From Chryseobacterium daecheongense (GTDB taxonomy: Bacteria > Bacteroidota > Bacteroidia > Flavobacteriales > Weeksellaceae), in NCBI RefSeq assembly GCF_003729955.1, contig NZ_RJTX01000004.1:682001-746000 (forward strand): 64,000 nt of DNA, given 5' to 3'. The position numbers and the translations under genes are program-made. Shown here piece after piece: positions 1 through 8,796 of this stretch. Numbering within the stretch: position 1 is the stretch's first letter; each line of letters begins with the position of its first letter. The notes below the pieces were generated by a model. It made no database searches. It saw nothing but the letters and a program-made list of their open reading frames with translations, and had not been told where the DNA came from.

Positions 1-25
1 TATTATTGTTGAAGAATTGAATTGA
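1..25 (+). CDS. feoA: FeoA, last residues only (partial)
   Basis: Only the last seven codons are inside the window, reading IIVEELN and then TGA at 23-25. The stop overlaps the feoB start in a TGATG arrangement, which is how translationally coupled feoA-feoB pairs look. The identity is inferred from the position directly before feoB and from the acidic C-terminus; the fragment is too short for a motif call. Confidence 0.4.
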
Positions 26-2058
26 TGCAGAATAATAAGAGAAAAAAAGTACTTTTAGTCGGAAATCCTAATGTAGGAAAATCAACGGTTTTCAATACAC
101 TTTGTAACAAGAAACAGAAAACCGGGAACTATGCCGGTGTTACCGTAGCAAGCCATTCAGGGAATTATACCTACAAGGATGAGGATGTTGAGGTAATTGA
201 TCTGCCGGGATCATACAGTATTTATCCAAGTTCGGAAGACGAAGCTATTTTTTCCAAATTTCTTATTGATGAGCAGAAAAACTATGCAGGAGTTATTTAT
301 ATCCTTGAAGCACTAAGCTTAAAAAGAGGACTTCTTTTATTCCAGCAGATCCAGGATTTAGGAATTCCGATGATTCTGATCGTAAATCAGATCGATCAGG
401 CAGAAAGAAGAGGAATCAATATCAACATTCAACAATTTTCAGAAGCACTAGGAATTAAAATTATCCAAACCAATGCGAAAGAGCACCTTGGAATAGAGGA
501 GGTGAAAGAAGCAGTTTTCAACAATGAATTTGTAAAAACAGATACCATTTCTTTTGAAACCCCAAATGAACATAAAGATTTTCTTCAAAAACTTGCCTCA
601 CAAAAGGGATTTGATAATCCTTATAAAGCTTGGATGGCTATTTCTTCAGGAGCCGAGCTGGGAAGAATAGAATCAATTCATAACCTGCTGAATGAACCGG
701 AAAATAAAAGTCTGGTTCCTAAAAGATTACAGGTGCAGGAAACGGTAAGAAGATATCAGAATGTCGATAAAATCTTAGCCAATGTGATCTCTAAAAAACC
801 TCAGTTCAAAGAATTGCTTACAGAAAGGCTGGACAGGGTTTTGGTGCATAAGTTCTGGGGTTACGTGGTTTTTCTGGCAGTATTGCTGATCATATTCCAA
901 AGTGTTTTCTTCCTTGCGGAATATCCGATGAACTGGATCGACAGCTTCTTTTCATGGCTGTCTGCTTTTACGGGAGAACACCTTCCGGAAGGACCATTAA
1001 ATTCACTTATATCCAATGGAATTGTACCCGGAATCGGAGGAATTGTCGTTTTTGCTCCGCAGATCGGGATCTTATTATATTTTCTTTATCTCTTGGAAGA
1101 CTCAGGATACATGGCAAGAGTGGTTTTCCTGATGGACAGGTTGTTGCGACCATTCGGATTGAATGGAAAGAGTATCGTTCCATTGGTTTCCGGAACAGCT
1201 TGTGCTATCCCGGCCGTAATTTCAACAAGAAATATCGAAAATGTCAAAGAAAGACTGTTAACTATTTTGGTGACACCTTTCATGACTTGCTCTGCAAGAC
1301 TTCCGGTTTACAGTATTATTATAGGATTGATTATTTCAGATGATACTTTTTTAGGAATAAAATATAAAGCATTGGTATTGATGGGAATGTACTTACTGGG
1401 ATTCCTTGTTGCCCTGTTTTCAGCTTTTATCCTCAAAAGATTTATCAAAAATAAAGGGAAAACCTATCTGGTAATGGATTTGCCCACCTACAAAAAACCA
1501 CTTTTCGGATACGATTTTAAAATGGTTTTAGGAAAAGTATGGGATTTTATTACCGGAGCAGGAAAGATTATTTTCATTGTAAGCATCATTATCTGGTTCC
1601 TGAGTTATTTCGGGCCAAAGCAAAAACCTAACGAGTTTGTTGCTACAGACGTTCACCTGGATCATTCTTATTTAGCTAAAATGGGAAAAGGGATTGAGCC
1701 CGTTATCGAGCCTCTTGGTTATGACTGGAAAATGGGAGTTGGTATTTTGACAAGTTTTGTGGCGAGAGAAGTTTTTGTAGGAACCATGTCTACCCTTTAT
1801 AGTCTGGAAGATGATGCGCCCGAGGTGAAAGTAATAGATAAAATGAGAAGAGATGTGAAACCTAATGGTGAAAAAGTATTCAGTTTTGCCACAGGAATTT
1901 CCATACTATTATTTTATGCGTTTGCAATGCAGTGTGTTTCCACATTGGCAGTAGTTTACAGAGAAACCAAAAGCTGGAAATGGACAGCTTTTCAGGTGGT
2001 GATGATGACTGGTTTGGCATATTTTGTGTCCATGTTAGTATATCAAATTTTAAAATAA
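25..2058 (+). CDS. feoB: Ferrous iron transporter FeoB
   Basis: GTP-dependent Fe(II) transporter of the inner membrane, 677 residues. The N-terminal G domain shows G1 GNPNVGKS (13-20), the G2 threonine near 40, G3 DLPG (59-62) and G4 NQID (121-124). The membrane half begins near residue 280 and carries both Gate motifs: a cysteine-containing SGTACAIPAVISTRN segment and PFMTCSARLPVY. A TTG three bases upstream is also in frame, but ATG 25 overlaps the preceding TGA and is preferred. The stop overlaps the next gene (TAATG), so this is a tight feoA-feoB-small protein operon. The regulatory region lies outside the window. Confidence 0.97.
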   Translation: MQNNKRKKVLLVGNPNVGKSTVFNTLCNKKQKTGNYAGVTVASHSGNYTYKDEDVEVIDLPGSYSIYPSSEDEAIFSKFLIDEQKNYAGVIYILEALSLKRGLLLFQQIQDLGIPMILIVNQIDQAERRGININIQQFSEALGIKIIQTNAKEHLGIEEVKEAVFNNEFVKTDTISFETPNEHKDFLQKLASQKGFDNPYKAWMAISSGAELGRIESIHNLLNEPENKSLVPKRLQVQETVRRYQNVDKILANVISKKPQFKELLTERLDRVLVHKFWGYVVFLAVLLIIFQSVFFLAEYPMNWIDSFFSWLSAFTGEHLPEGPLNSLISNGIVPGIGGIVVFAPQIGILLYFLYLLEDSGYMARVVFLMDRLLRPFGLNGKSIVPLVSGTACAIPAVISTRNIENVKERLLTILVTPFMTCSARLPVYSIIIGLIISDDTFLGIKYKALVLMGMYLLGFLVALFSAFILKRFIKNKGKTYLVMDLPTYKKPLFGYDFKMVLGKVWDFITGAGKIIFIVSIIIWFLSYFGPKQKPNEFVATDVHLDHSYLAKMGKGIEPVIEPLGYDWKMGVGILTSFVAREVFVGTMSTLYSLEDDAPEVKVIDKMRRDVKPNGEKVFSFATGISILLFYAFAMQCVSTLAVVYRETKSWKWTAFQVVMMTGLAYFVSMLVYQILK

Positions 2059-2210
2059 TGAGTACATCATTAATTTTTCAGTATATCATTGTTCTGCTCG
2101 TTGTCGGGTTTGCCTGCTACTCCTTATTCAGGATCATCAGAAAGAACTTTGCACCGAAGAAATTCAGTTCCAAAAGGACGAATTGTGACAAAGATTGTGG
2201 TTGTTCGTAG
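2058..2210 (+). CDS. FeoB-associated Cys-rich membrane protein
   Basis: Small protein of 50 residues starting at the ATG that overlaps the feoB stop (TAATG). It has one N-terminal membrane helix (about residues 5-25), a basic stretch (RIIRKNFAPKK) and a cysteine-rich end, NCDKDCGCS. This is the layout of the FeoB-associated Cys-rich family, thought to assist Fe(II) uptake. A longer reading frame exists upstream inside feoB, but the overlap start gives the family's usual length. Role by context; not shown biochemically here. Confidence 0.85.
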   Translation: MSTSLIFQYIIVLLVVGFACYSLFRIIRKNFAPKKFSSKRTNCDKDCGCS

Positions 2211-2270
2211 ATTTTACATCATGAATTGAAAAAATAATTTTATTTTCAGAAATAATAACCACCCATTCAC

Positions 2271-3296
2271 TTGAAACCAAAAGCATTATGTATTTTTTTT
2301 CTTGGCCTGATGTATACTCATGCCGAAGGTCAGACTGATAGTACAAACATCAAGTCCTATGTCGACCAGATCATGATCCGGGTTAATCTTGATACCAACC
2401 TGGAAAACTTTACCTACTCAGAAGTAAATGGGGAAGATATAATAAAAGAACTGATAGTTTCTGTTAATAATAAAACAAAAACTTCATTATCCGTTGATTA
2501 TAGAAGCATAAGTGCAACATTATCATTTGCGCCGAGATTTTTTCCCGGAAATAATGACAATGAATTAAAAGGAAAAAGTTCATACACAGATTTTAGATTC
2601 AGGTTTTTTCCTAAAAGATTTATTCAGACGGTTTATTATAAGAATGTAAAAGGGTTTTATGTAGAAAACACACAGGATCTGATTCCAGATTGGCAGGAAG
2701 GAAAGGATAAATATATACAGTTCCCCGATTTGAGAGTCCAGACTTTCGGAGGTTCCACGTCTTATGTTTTAAAGAAAGATTTTTCATTAAAAAGCATTTA
2801 CACACAAGGGGAATGGCAAAGAAACAGCAAAGGAAGCTTTGTTCCGTTTTTAGATTATGACCTTACCATTTTCAGGGATGTTCTGGAAGGAAGGAAAAGT
2901 AAAGAATACCAATATAATATCGGAGCAAACATCGGCTATTTTTATAATTGGGTAATAGCTGATAAAGTAAGTGTTGCACCTTATTTAACGGTAGGTGTCG
3001 GCGGGAAGTTCACAAACTTCAGGGATACGCAGGAAGACGGGTCGAAAGGGCCGAAAGAAAAAGCGCAATATGCAGTTGTAAGAGGTTCCGGAGGACTTCA
3101 CATCGGATATAATTCAGACAGGTTTTTATTTGGAGGAAAGCTCAACTTCAATGCGACGGCTTACGATGAGAGAGATAATTATACTGTTGAAAACAATAAT
3201 ATATACGGATTGATCTACGTAGGATATCGCTTTGCGCCTCCTAAAGCCGTAAAGAATACTTATGATAAAATTCAAAAACAGGTTCCTATTTTATAA
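2271..3296 (+). CDS. DUF4421 family outer-membrane-type protein
   Basis: 341 residues. The N-terminus (MKPKALCIFFLGLMYTHAEG) is a signal peptide only if the TTG at 2271 is used; the first in-frame ATG would cut it away, so TTG is preferred. The body is rich in alternating hydrophobic and aromatic residues with Gly turns (YVDQIMIRVNLDTN near the start, GLIYVGYRFAPPK at the end), typical of a beta-barrel. It matches the general pattern of DUF4421, a Bacteroidota family of unknown function. It stands alone between feoB and glmM with a 60-bp upstream gap. Confidence 0.75.
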   Translation: MKPKALCIFFLGLMYTHAEGQTDSTNIKSYVDQIMIRVNLDTNLENFTYSEVNGEDIIKELIVSVNNKTKTSLSVDYRSISATLSFAPRFFPGNNDNELKGKSSYTDFRFRFFPKRFIQTVYYKNVKGFYVENTQDLIPDWQEGKDKYIQFPDLRVQTFGGSTSYVLKKDFSLKSIYTQGEWQRNSKGSFVPFLDYDLTIFRDVLEGRKSKEYQYNIGANIGYFYNWVIADKVSVAPYLTVGVGGKFTNFRDTQEDGSKGPKEKAQYAVVRGSGGLHIGYNSDRFLFGGKLNFNATAYDERDNYTVENNNIYGLIYVGYRFAPPKAVKNTYDKIQKQVPIL

Positions 3297-3297
3297 G

Positions 3298-3305
3298 TAT
3301 CTTTG
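3298..3305 (+). promoter_or_regulatory. -7 box TATCTTTG before glmM
   Basis: Exact match to the Bacteroidota -7 consensus TAnnTTTG, 45 bases before the glmM start and just after the preceding stop. No clear -33 TTG at the expected spacing. Confidence 0.5.
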
Positions 3306-3349
3306 CACAAAGTTTGATAATTAACAATTAAAAAAAATAAAAAAATATA

Positions 3350-4732
3350 ATGTCGCTAATAAAGTCGATTTCAGGAATCCGTGGAACGATCGGTGGAAAA
3401 GTAAACGATAACTTAACACCGCTTGATGTAGTAAAATTTGCTTCGGCATTCGGAACCTGGCTTCAAAATAATAAAAATAAAAAGGATTTAACATTAATCA
3501 TCGGAAGAGATGCCAGAATTTCCGGGCAAATGGTTTCTTCTCTGGTAACGGCCACTTTACAAGGATTGGGAATCAATGTAGTTGATTTAGGCCTTTCTAC
3601 AACACCAACAGTTGAGGTAATGGTTCCTGAGTTGAATGCAGACGGAGGAATTATCCTTACCGCCTCCCACAACCCGAAACAATGGAACGCTCTTAAATTA
3701 TTAAATGAAAAAGGAGAGTTCATCAGCGGAGAAAACGGAGCGGAAGTTCTTGCTTTGGCTGAAAGTGAAGACTTCAACTATGCAGAAGTAGATAATCTGG
3801 GGAAATATGAAACAAGAGATGATGCTTTTGATATTCATATTCAGCAGATTCTTGATTTACCAATGGTAGATGTAGAAGCCATTAAATCCAAGAGCTTCAA
3901 AGTGGTTCTAGATGCCGTAAATTCTACAGGAGGAATCGCAATCCCGATGCTGTTAGATAAACTTGGTTGTGAAACAGTAAAATTATATTGCGAACCTACC
4001 GGACATTTTCCACACAATCCGGAACCGTTGAAAGAACATTTGGGTGACATCTGTGAACTGGTGAAAAAAGAAAATGCGGATTTAGGAATAGTAGTAGATC
4101 CGGATGTGGACAGATTGGCTTTAATTGATGAAAAAGGCGAAATGTTCGGGGAAGAGTATACGTTAGTTGCCGTTGCAGATTATTTACTGAAAAATAAGAA
4201 TGGAGTAGCTATTTCCAACCTTTCTTCAAGCCGGGCTTTGAGAGACGTTGCCCGCTCTCACAACTCAGAATATTTTGCAAGTGCTGTAGGAGAAGTGAAT
4301 GTGGTTACTTTAATGAAAGAAAAGAACGCAGTAATAGGAGGAGAAGGAAACGGAGGAATTATTTACCCTGATCTGCATTACGGAAGAGATTCTTTAGTAG
4401 GGATTGCCTTGTTTTTAACCCACCTGGCCAAAGAAAACAAGACTGTTTCCGAATTAAGAGCAGGATATCCAAGCTATTTCATGGGGAAAAAGAAAATTGA
4501 GCTGACTCCGGAGATCAATGTGGATGATCTTTTAACTAAAGTGGAAAAAGAGTATCAAACAGAAGAGGTTTCTACTGTAGATGGCGTAAAGATAGATTTT
4601 GAAAACAACTGGGTTCACCTTCGTAAATCGAATACAGAGCCAATCATTAGAATTTATACAGAAGCAAAATCCCAGGAAGAAGCCGATCAGTTAGCGGATG
4701 ATATGATCGAAAAAATTAATAGCCTGATCTAA
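3350..4732 (+). CDS. glmM: Phosphoglucosamine mutase
   Basis: Converts glucosamine-6-phosphate to glucosamine-1-phosphate for UDP-GlcNAc and peptidoglycan synthesis; cytosolic. 460 residues, alpha-D-phosphohexomutase fold in four domains. The catalytic phosphoserine motif TASHNP is at 104-109 (Ser106), the Mg-binding loop is DPDVDRLA, the sugar-binding loop is GEGNGG, and the C-terminal phosphate-binding loop is RKSNTEPIIRIY. The Bacteroidota form is often annotated as phosphoglucosamine or phosphoglucomutase; the short length and the start MSLIKSISGIRGTIGG favour GlmM. Single gene with its own -7 box. Confidence 0.9.
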   Translation: MSLIKSISGIRGTIGGKVNDNLTPLDVVKFASAFGTWLQNNKNKKDLTLIIGRDARISGQMVSSLVTATLQGLGINVVDLGLSTTPTVEVMVPELNADGGIILTASHNPKQWNALKLLNEKGEFISGENGAEVLALAESEDFNYAEVDNLGKYETRDDAFDIHIQQILDLPMVDVEAIKSKSFKVVLDAVNSTGGIAIPMLLDKLGCETVKLYCEPTGHFPHNPEPLKEHLGDICELVKKENADLGIVVDPDVDRLALIDEKGEMFGEEYTLVAVADYLLKNKNGVAISNLSSSRALRDVARSHNSEYFASAVGEVNVVTLMKEKNAVIGGEGNGGIIYPDLHYGRDSLVGIALFLTHLAKENKTVSELRAGYPSYFMGKKKIELTPEINVDDLLTKVEKEYQTEEVSTVDGVKIDFENNWVHLRKSNTEPIIRIYTEAKSQEEADQLADDMIEKINSLI

Positions 4733-4818
4733 AAATTTTAACATCATTTTCATCATTTTAAAAAAGAATTATTATTAACTTTATAGTATTAAGATTTTCA
4801 GAACCGAGTATTTGTATA

Positions 4819-4846
4819 TCTCATATCTCAAGTCTTAGATCTTAAA
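4819..4846 (+). repeat. Heptad-period repeat, TCTNAnn x4
   Basis: Four consecutive 7-mers each beginning TCT (TCTCATA, TCTCAAG and two more) end two bases before the TTG start of the TPR gene. The units are diverged but the 7-bp frame is kept exactly. Confidence 0.6.
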
Positions 4847-4847
4847 C

Positions 4848-6236
4848 TTGTTTATATTGGAAGAGTATTTTGGAAATGAACTTGTGAAAAAGTTCGAAGA
4901 AATGATGGAAAACCATGATGAATTCTATTTCGATACAGAAGAATTAGAAGACATTATCGTTTACTACCTGGAGCTGGGAGATTTTAATTACGCAGATAAT
5001 GCAGTGAATTATGGCCTTAAGCTCCATCCCAATTCTTTGGATATCAAGATTAAAAAGCTTGAAGTTCTTTTAGAATGGGAAGAGTATAATACGGCAAAAG
5101 AGCTTATTGATGAGCTGAAAGGTTCATCCATGGAAAACACAGACTTTTTAGTCTGCTATGCTAAGTATTATTCGAACCTGGGAAATCCAAGAAAATCTAT
5201 TGAAATTTGCAAAAAAGCATTACAATTGGGGGAAGAAGAAAATTTCCTTCACAACTTTATTGCGGATGAATATGTGAATCTGGGAGATCCCTTTAACGCT
5301 CTTAAACATTACCGAAAAGCATTGAAAGAAGATCCGGCGGACGAATACTCCCTGGAAAACTGTATGATCTGCTTTAGTGACCTGAATAAGAGTGAGGAGG
5401 CAATAGCCTTTCTTAATGAATATTTAGATGAATTCCCTTATTCTGAAACAGCATGGTTTGAATATGGGCAGTTTTACTTCAACAGGAAGAATTACGAAGA
5501 GGCCATCAAAGGATATGATTATCTATTGGCGATCAATTCGAACTCAGTAGGGGTATATGCGAATAAAGCTGCTTGTTATGAAGCTTTAGGACAATATAAA
5601 AAAGCTATTGAAGTATATGAGGAAATGCTTGAGCTGGAATACACCAAAGCGTTTACCTTTTATAAAATAGGACTTTGTTATAAAGCATTGAAGCAGCCGA
5701 TCATAGCATTGAATTCCTTTCAAAAATCTTTGAGAGAAGACCCTCAGTTTTATCTTTCGATGATGGAGCAGTCTTATCTGTATGAGGAAATGGGAGGGAT
5801 GACGGAAGCGCTACACTTCGCTAAAGAAGCTACCCAGTTGAATGAAAACAATCTCGATTATCAGAAAAGATTAGCCTTTTTATTCATCGATTCAGGAAAA
5901 TTTGAAGAAAGTCTTTCCTGTCTGAAGAAGTTGGTTGAAGCTGAACCGTCGAGATTTTATAACTGGTATGCCTACTCCGAAGTATTAATGCTTTTGGGAG
6001 AATATGAAGAAGCTGTTACAGTATTGATCAACGCTGTGAAAAAGCATGAAAGAGCCGAATTATATTATCAGCTCAGCAATTGCTATTTCAACCTTAAAGA
6101 TCAGGAAAAAGCAACCATAGCTCTTCAAAAAGCATTGGAACTTGATCCTTCTCTTGCACCGGATATGCAGAAAAAATATCCGTTCATCAAAGATGGAGTG
6201 AAGAAAGCTAAGGCCAGAGTAAAAAAGAAAAATTAA
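4848..6236 (+). CDS. Tetratricopeptide repeat protein
   Basis: 462 residues built from about 10-12 TPR units (for example units with YKKAIEVYEEMLELE and DQEKATIALQKALELDP), highly acidic at the N-terminus and with a basic tail (KKAKARVKKKN). No signal peptide, so probably a cytosolic scaffold. No ATG exists until residue 18; starts at TTG 4848 or TTG 4857 fit, the second giving MEEYFGNELV. Function unknown; conserved TPR proteins of this type are common in Flavobacteriia. It follows glmM at 115 bp, without a visible terminator between. Confidence 0.8.
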   Translation: MFILEEYFGNELVKKFEEMMENHDEFYFDTEELEDIIVYYLELGDFNYADNAVNYGLKLHPNSLDIKIKKLEVLLEWEEYNTAKELIDELKGSSMENTDFLVCYAKYYSNLGNPRKSIEICKKALQLGEEENFLHNFIADEYVNLGDPFNALKHYRKALKEDPADEYSLENCMICFSDLNKSEEAIAFLNEYLDEFPYSETAWFEYGQFYFNRKNYEEAIKGYDYLLAINSNSVGVYANKAACYEALGQYKKAIEVYEEMLELEYTKAFTFYKIGLCYKALKQPIIALNSFQKSLREDPQFYLSMMEQSYLYEEMGGMTEALHFAKEATQLNENNLDYQKRLAFLFIDSGKFEESLSCLKKLVEAEPSRFYNWYAYSEVLMLLGEYEEAVTVLINAVKKHERAELYYQLSNCYFNLKDQEKATIALQKALELDPSLAPDMQKKYPFIKDGVKKAKARVKKKN

Positions 6237-6240
6237 GAAA

Positions 6241-6280
6241 TCCTGTCATTCTGAACGGAATGAATGGAGTGAACCGTCTC
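6241..6280. repeat. Decayed dispersed intergenic repeat
   Basis: The phrase starting CTGTCATTCTGAACGGAATG and its continuation to about 6280 resemble a dispersed intergenic word seen in many Bacteroidota genomes. CATTC/GAATG arms form a small dyad. From recall of such genomes, not from a second copy in this window. Confidence 0.35.
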
Positions 6281-6315
6281 TCCACTAGTTCCTTTTTGGA
6301 AAACAGAGCAAATAA

Positions 6316-6339
6316 AAATCCTGCAATTTTGCAGGATTT
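6316..6339. terminator. Bidirectional terminator between TPR gene and eamA
   Basis: Perfect 11-bp stem (AAATCCTGCAA with its complement) and a 2-base loop. T-rich tracts lie on both sides, so it can serve both converging genes. The right arm contains part of the eamA stop codon. Confidence 0.85.
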
Positions 6340-7225
6340 ATTTTTTGATAACATTCGGCTTTGTTCTAAGGAAAACCAATCCGGCAATAATAACTGTCGC
6401 TCCCATAAATTGCATGACTGTCAGTTTCTCACCGTCTAAAATACCCCAGATAATAGCCACAATAGGCATCAGTAAAGTCACGGTTGACGCAAAAAGAGGC
6501 GAAGAAACCTTTAACAGACGATAATTCATCATCATAGCTAATCCCGTCCCGAAAATAGATAATAAGCTCACAAACATCAGTCCAAGCATGTGGTTTTCAT
6601 CAAAACTGAATGTAGAGAAAAATCCTGTAAATGCTAAAGCAATAATAGAAGGGAAGAATAAAACAAAAGAGAATACAAAAGCAGATAAAATCGTGGAAGA
6701 AACTTCCATAAGTTTAGATTTTACCGTAGTTGTACTCACGGCGTAACACAAAGTGGCCAATAACAGCAATAAAATCGGAATCAGCTTAAATTCTCCACCG
6801 TCACTGCCTCCAAAAGCGAGTAAACAAACTCCTGTAAAGCTTATCAGCGTTCCTACGATCTGTATTTTCGTTGTTTCGAATTTCCAGACTAAGGCCCCGA
6901 CAATAATCACAAAGATCGGCATCATAGAATTGATAATTCCTGCAATGCTGCTGCTTACTTCAGTTTCTGCAATAGGGAAAAGGAACATAGGAATAAAATT
7001 TCCCGTAAATGCTGCCAAAAGAAGCCATTTTAAATGTTTTTTTGGAAACAGTTTGTATTTGGAGATCGCAATAGGCAACAGAATAATTCCGGCGATAAGT
7101 ACCCTTAAAGCTCCTACCTGAAAAGGATTAAAATGTTCCAGTGATTTTTTGATCAGAATAAAAGAGGATCCCCAGATAACCGTAAGTACAATTAAAAGGA
7201 TCCATTTTTCTTTATCTGCGTTCAT
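6338..7225 (-). CDS. EamA/DMT-family transporter
   Basis: 295 residues with ten predicted membrane helices in two five-helix EamA halves (first motif WGSSFILIKKSLEHFNPF near residue 19, second half beginning near 145). Drug/metabolite transporter superfamily, inner membrane; the substrate cannot be told from sequence. The start codon lies 14 bp inside the end of aat, so the two genes are co-transcribed and probably translationally coupled. It ends in the bidirectional terminator. Confidence 0.9.
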   Translation of the reverse strand: MNADKEKWILLIVLTVIWGSSFILIKKSLEHFNPFQVGALRVLIAGIILLPIAISKYKLFPKKHLKWLLLAAFTGNFIPMFLFPIAETEVSSSIAGIINSMMPIFVIIVGALVWKFETTKIQIVGTLISFTGVCLLAFGGSDGGEFKLIPILLLLLATLCYAVSTTTVKSKLMEVSSTILSAFVFSFVLFFPSIIALAFTGFFSTFSFDENHMLGLMFVSLLSIFGTGLAMMMNYRLLKVSSPLFASTVTLLMPIVAIIWGILDGEKLTVMQFMGATVIIAGLVFLRTKPNVIKK

Positions 7226-7865
7226 TGTTTTTATGTAAAATTTTTAAAAATTCTTTTTTAGGGATCATTCTGGCGCCGAGACTTTCCAGGTGTTCGGTGT
7301 GGGATTGACAGTCAATTAATTCAAGATTCTTTTTATTGCTTTCCACAAAATGGATGAAACCAGCTTTTGATGCGTTGCTCACTTTAGCAAACATACTTTC
7401 TCCACAGAAAACATTCCCGATCTGCAATCCATAAAATCCACCCACTAATTCCTCACCCTGCCAAACTTCGATACTTTTAGCAAGACCATACAAATGAAGC
7501 TGAATAAATGTCTCCATCAGCTCATCAGAAAGCCAGGTTCCCGTTTGTCCTTTTCTGTTAGCGTTCTGACAATTTTTAATCACTCCTCTGAAATCCTGAT
7601 TTTCTGTGAAGGAAAAAACATTCCTGTTTAAGATTTTCCTCATGGATTTTGAAACCTTCAACTCATCAGGAAACAGAACGAACCTTGGATCTGGACACCA
7701 CCAAAGAATTTCTTCCCCGGGATTGTACCATGGGAAGATCCCCAATTGGTAGGCAAACCAAATTCTTTCCACAGACAAATCGCCACCAAATGCAATAAGT
7801 CCTTCGTGCCCGTCATACATTTCAGGATCAGGAAAAGAAATTTCGTTTTCGTCTAATCGAACCAT
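7212..7865 (-). CDS. aat: Leucyl/phenylalanyl-tRNA-protein transferase
   Basis: Transfers Leu or Phe from aminoacyl-tRNA to N-terminal Arg/Lys of proteins, marking them for ClpS/ClpAP degradation (N-degron pathway). 217 residues, full family length. Family signatures are visible: GLIAFGGDLSVERIWFAYQLGIFPW, the WWCPDPRFVLFP segment, and the GGFYGLQIGNVFCGESMF core. It overlaps the following eamA by 14 bp. Confidence 0.95.
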   Translation of the reverse strand: MVRLDENEISFPDPEMYDGHEGLIAFGGDLSVERIWFAYQLGIFPWYNPGEEILWWCPDPRFVLFPDELKVSKSMRKILNRNVFSFTENQDFRGVIKNCQNANRKGQTGTWLSDELMETFIQLHLYGLAKSIEVWQGEELVGGFYGLQIGNVFCGESMFAKVSNASKAGFIHFVESNKKNLELIDCQSHTEHLESLGARMIPKKEFLKILHKNNERR

Positions 7866-7921
7866 TGTTAGAAAAAAAATCCCACTTAAAAAGCAGGATT
7901 GTTATTTCGTTGTTTATCTTA

Positions 7922-8299
7922 TTAAAAAGGTAAATCATCGTCGTCGTCTCCTGCAAACGGATTTTCATTAGATACCGGTGCTGCAGAATGAGATGGTGCC
8001 GCTTGTGTAGGTTCTGAACCATTATCAAAAACCTTTTCCAGTCTCCATCCTGTAATAGAGTTGAAATATTTGGTTTCTCCTTGCGGCGAAGTCCATTCTC
8101 TACCTCTGATGTTGATCCCTATCTTTACATTTTCTCCTTCAGTCACATTATCTAATAAATTTATTTTATCAGAAAGAAATTCTATGCTAATTGGCTGTGG
8201 ATACTGCTCCTGAGTTAAAATAACCATTTCTCTCTTTTGAAATCCACTTGCAAATGTTTGAGTTTCAAAAAGTTTCTTTACCGTTCCTTGTAATTCCAT
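7922..8299 (-). CDS. DUF3127 protein with SSB-like C-terminal tail
   Basis: 125 residues from the ATG at 8299 (MELQGTVKKLFE); an open frame runs further upstream but has no family support. Residues 1-90 are beta-rich with the pattern expected of a small OB-like domain (FQKREMVILTQEQYPQPISI, then GREWTSPQGETKYFNSI). Residues 90-115 are a low-complexity Pro/Ser/Ala linker and the protein ends NPFAGDDDDDLPF. That tail is very close to the acidic tip of single-stranded DNA binding proteins (DDDIPF). DUF3127 has no established function; a nucleic-acid or SSB-partner role is inference. Confidence 0.8.
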   Translation of the reverse strand: MELQGTVKKLFETQTFASGFQKREMVILTQEQYPQPISIEFLSDKINLLDNVTEGENVKIGINIRGREWTSPQGETKYFNSITGWRLEKVFDNGSEPTQAAPSHSAAPVSNENPFAGDDDDDLPF

Positions 8300-8397
8300 A
8301 TCATAAATATTAACGATGTAAAAGTAATAAAATGAAATGTAATAAAATGACTCCCGAATGAATTTTGTAAAAAAAATAATTTTTTCTCTGAAAACTC

Positions 8398-8427
8398 TTG
8401 CAAATACAAAAAATTGCCCTATATTTG
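8398..8427 (+). promoter_or_regulatory. Promoter of the tRNA cluster
   Basis: TTG (8398-8400), 19-base spacer, TATATTTG (8420-8427). This fits the Bacteroidota TTG-N17-23-TAnnTTTG promoter exactly and lies 49 bases before the first tRNA. It is the clearest promoter in the window. Confidence 0.8.
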
Positions 8428-8476
8428 CACTCACAAAAACGAAAGAAGTTCTTTATCATACGACAAAAAAATAACT

Positions 8477-8558
8477 GCGGATGTGGTGTAATTGGTAGCC
8501 ACGCCAGACTTAGGATCTGGTGCCGTGAGGCGTGGGGGTTCGAGTCCCTTCATCCGCA
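8477..8558 (+). tRNA. tRNA-Leu (anticodon TAG)
   Basis: Acceptor arms GCGGATG (8477-8483) and CATCCGC (8551-8557) pair fully; discriminator A at 8558. The anticodon loop reads ACTTAGGAT, giving TAG. A long variable arm, as required for class II tRNA-Leu, precedes the GGTTCGAGT T-loop. CCA is not encoded. Confidence 0.95.
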
Positions 8559-8567
8559 CTATTCGAT

Positions 8568-8640
8568 GCGAAAATAGCTCAGCTGGTAGAGCACAACCTT
8601 GCCAAGGTTGGGGTCGCGGGTTCGAATCCCGTTTTTCGCT
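8568..8640 (+). tRNA. tRNA-Gly (anticodon GCC)
   Basis: Acceptor GCGAAAA (8568-8574) pairs with TTTTCGC (8633-8639), discriminator T. D-loop AGCTGGTAGAG, anticodon loop CTTGCCAAG, T-loop GGTTCGAATCC. The next three bases are CCA, possibly encoded by chance. Confidence 0.96.
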
Positions 8641-8649
8641 CCATTCCAC

Positions 8650-8733
8650 GCCCTGGTGGTGGAACTGGTAGACACGCAGGACTTAAAATCCTGTGCCTCT
8701 TTTGGCGTGCGGGTTCAAGTCCCGCCTGGGGTA
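8650..8733 (+). tRNA. tRNA-Leu (anticodon TAA)
   Basis: Class II tRNA with a long variable arm. Anticodon loop ACTTAAAAT gives TAA. T-stem GCGGG/CCCGC is perfect; the acceptor GCCCTGG pairs with CTGGGGT using three G-U pairs. Discriminator A at 8733. Confidence 0.93.
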
Positions 8734-8737
8734 CAAG

Positions 8738-8770
8738 ACCCTCTGTAACTTTGTTACGGAGGGTTTTTTG
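8738..8770 (+). terminator. Terminator of the tRNA cluster
   Basis: 12-bp stem (ACCCTCTGTAAC / GTTACGGAGGGT with one G-U) and TTT loop, followed by six T. Confidence 0.9.
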
Positions 8771-8796
8771 TTTTATTTAAGTATTGTTCTTATTTT

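Noticed and set aside
954..1343. 129-codon frame inside feoB
   Set aside because: Lies wholly within the feoB membrane domain in another frame; no signal, family or own start context.
6241..6280. Insertion sequence end
   Set aside because: No transposase or target duplication; resembles a decayed dispersed word only.
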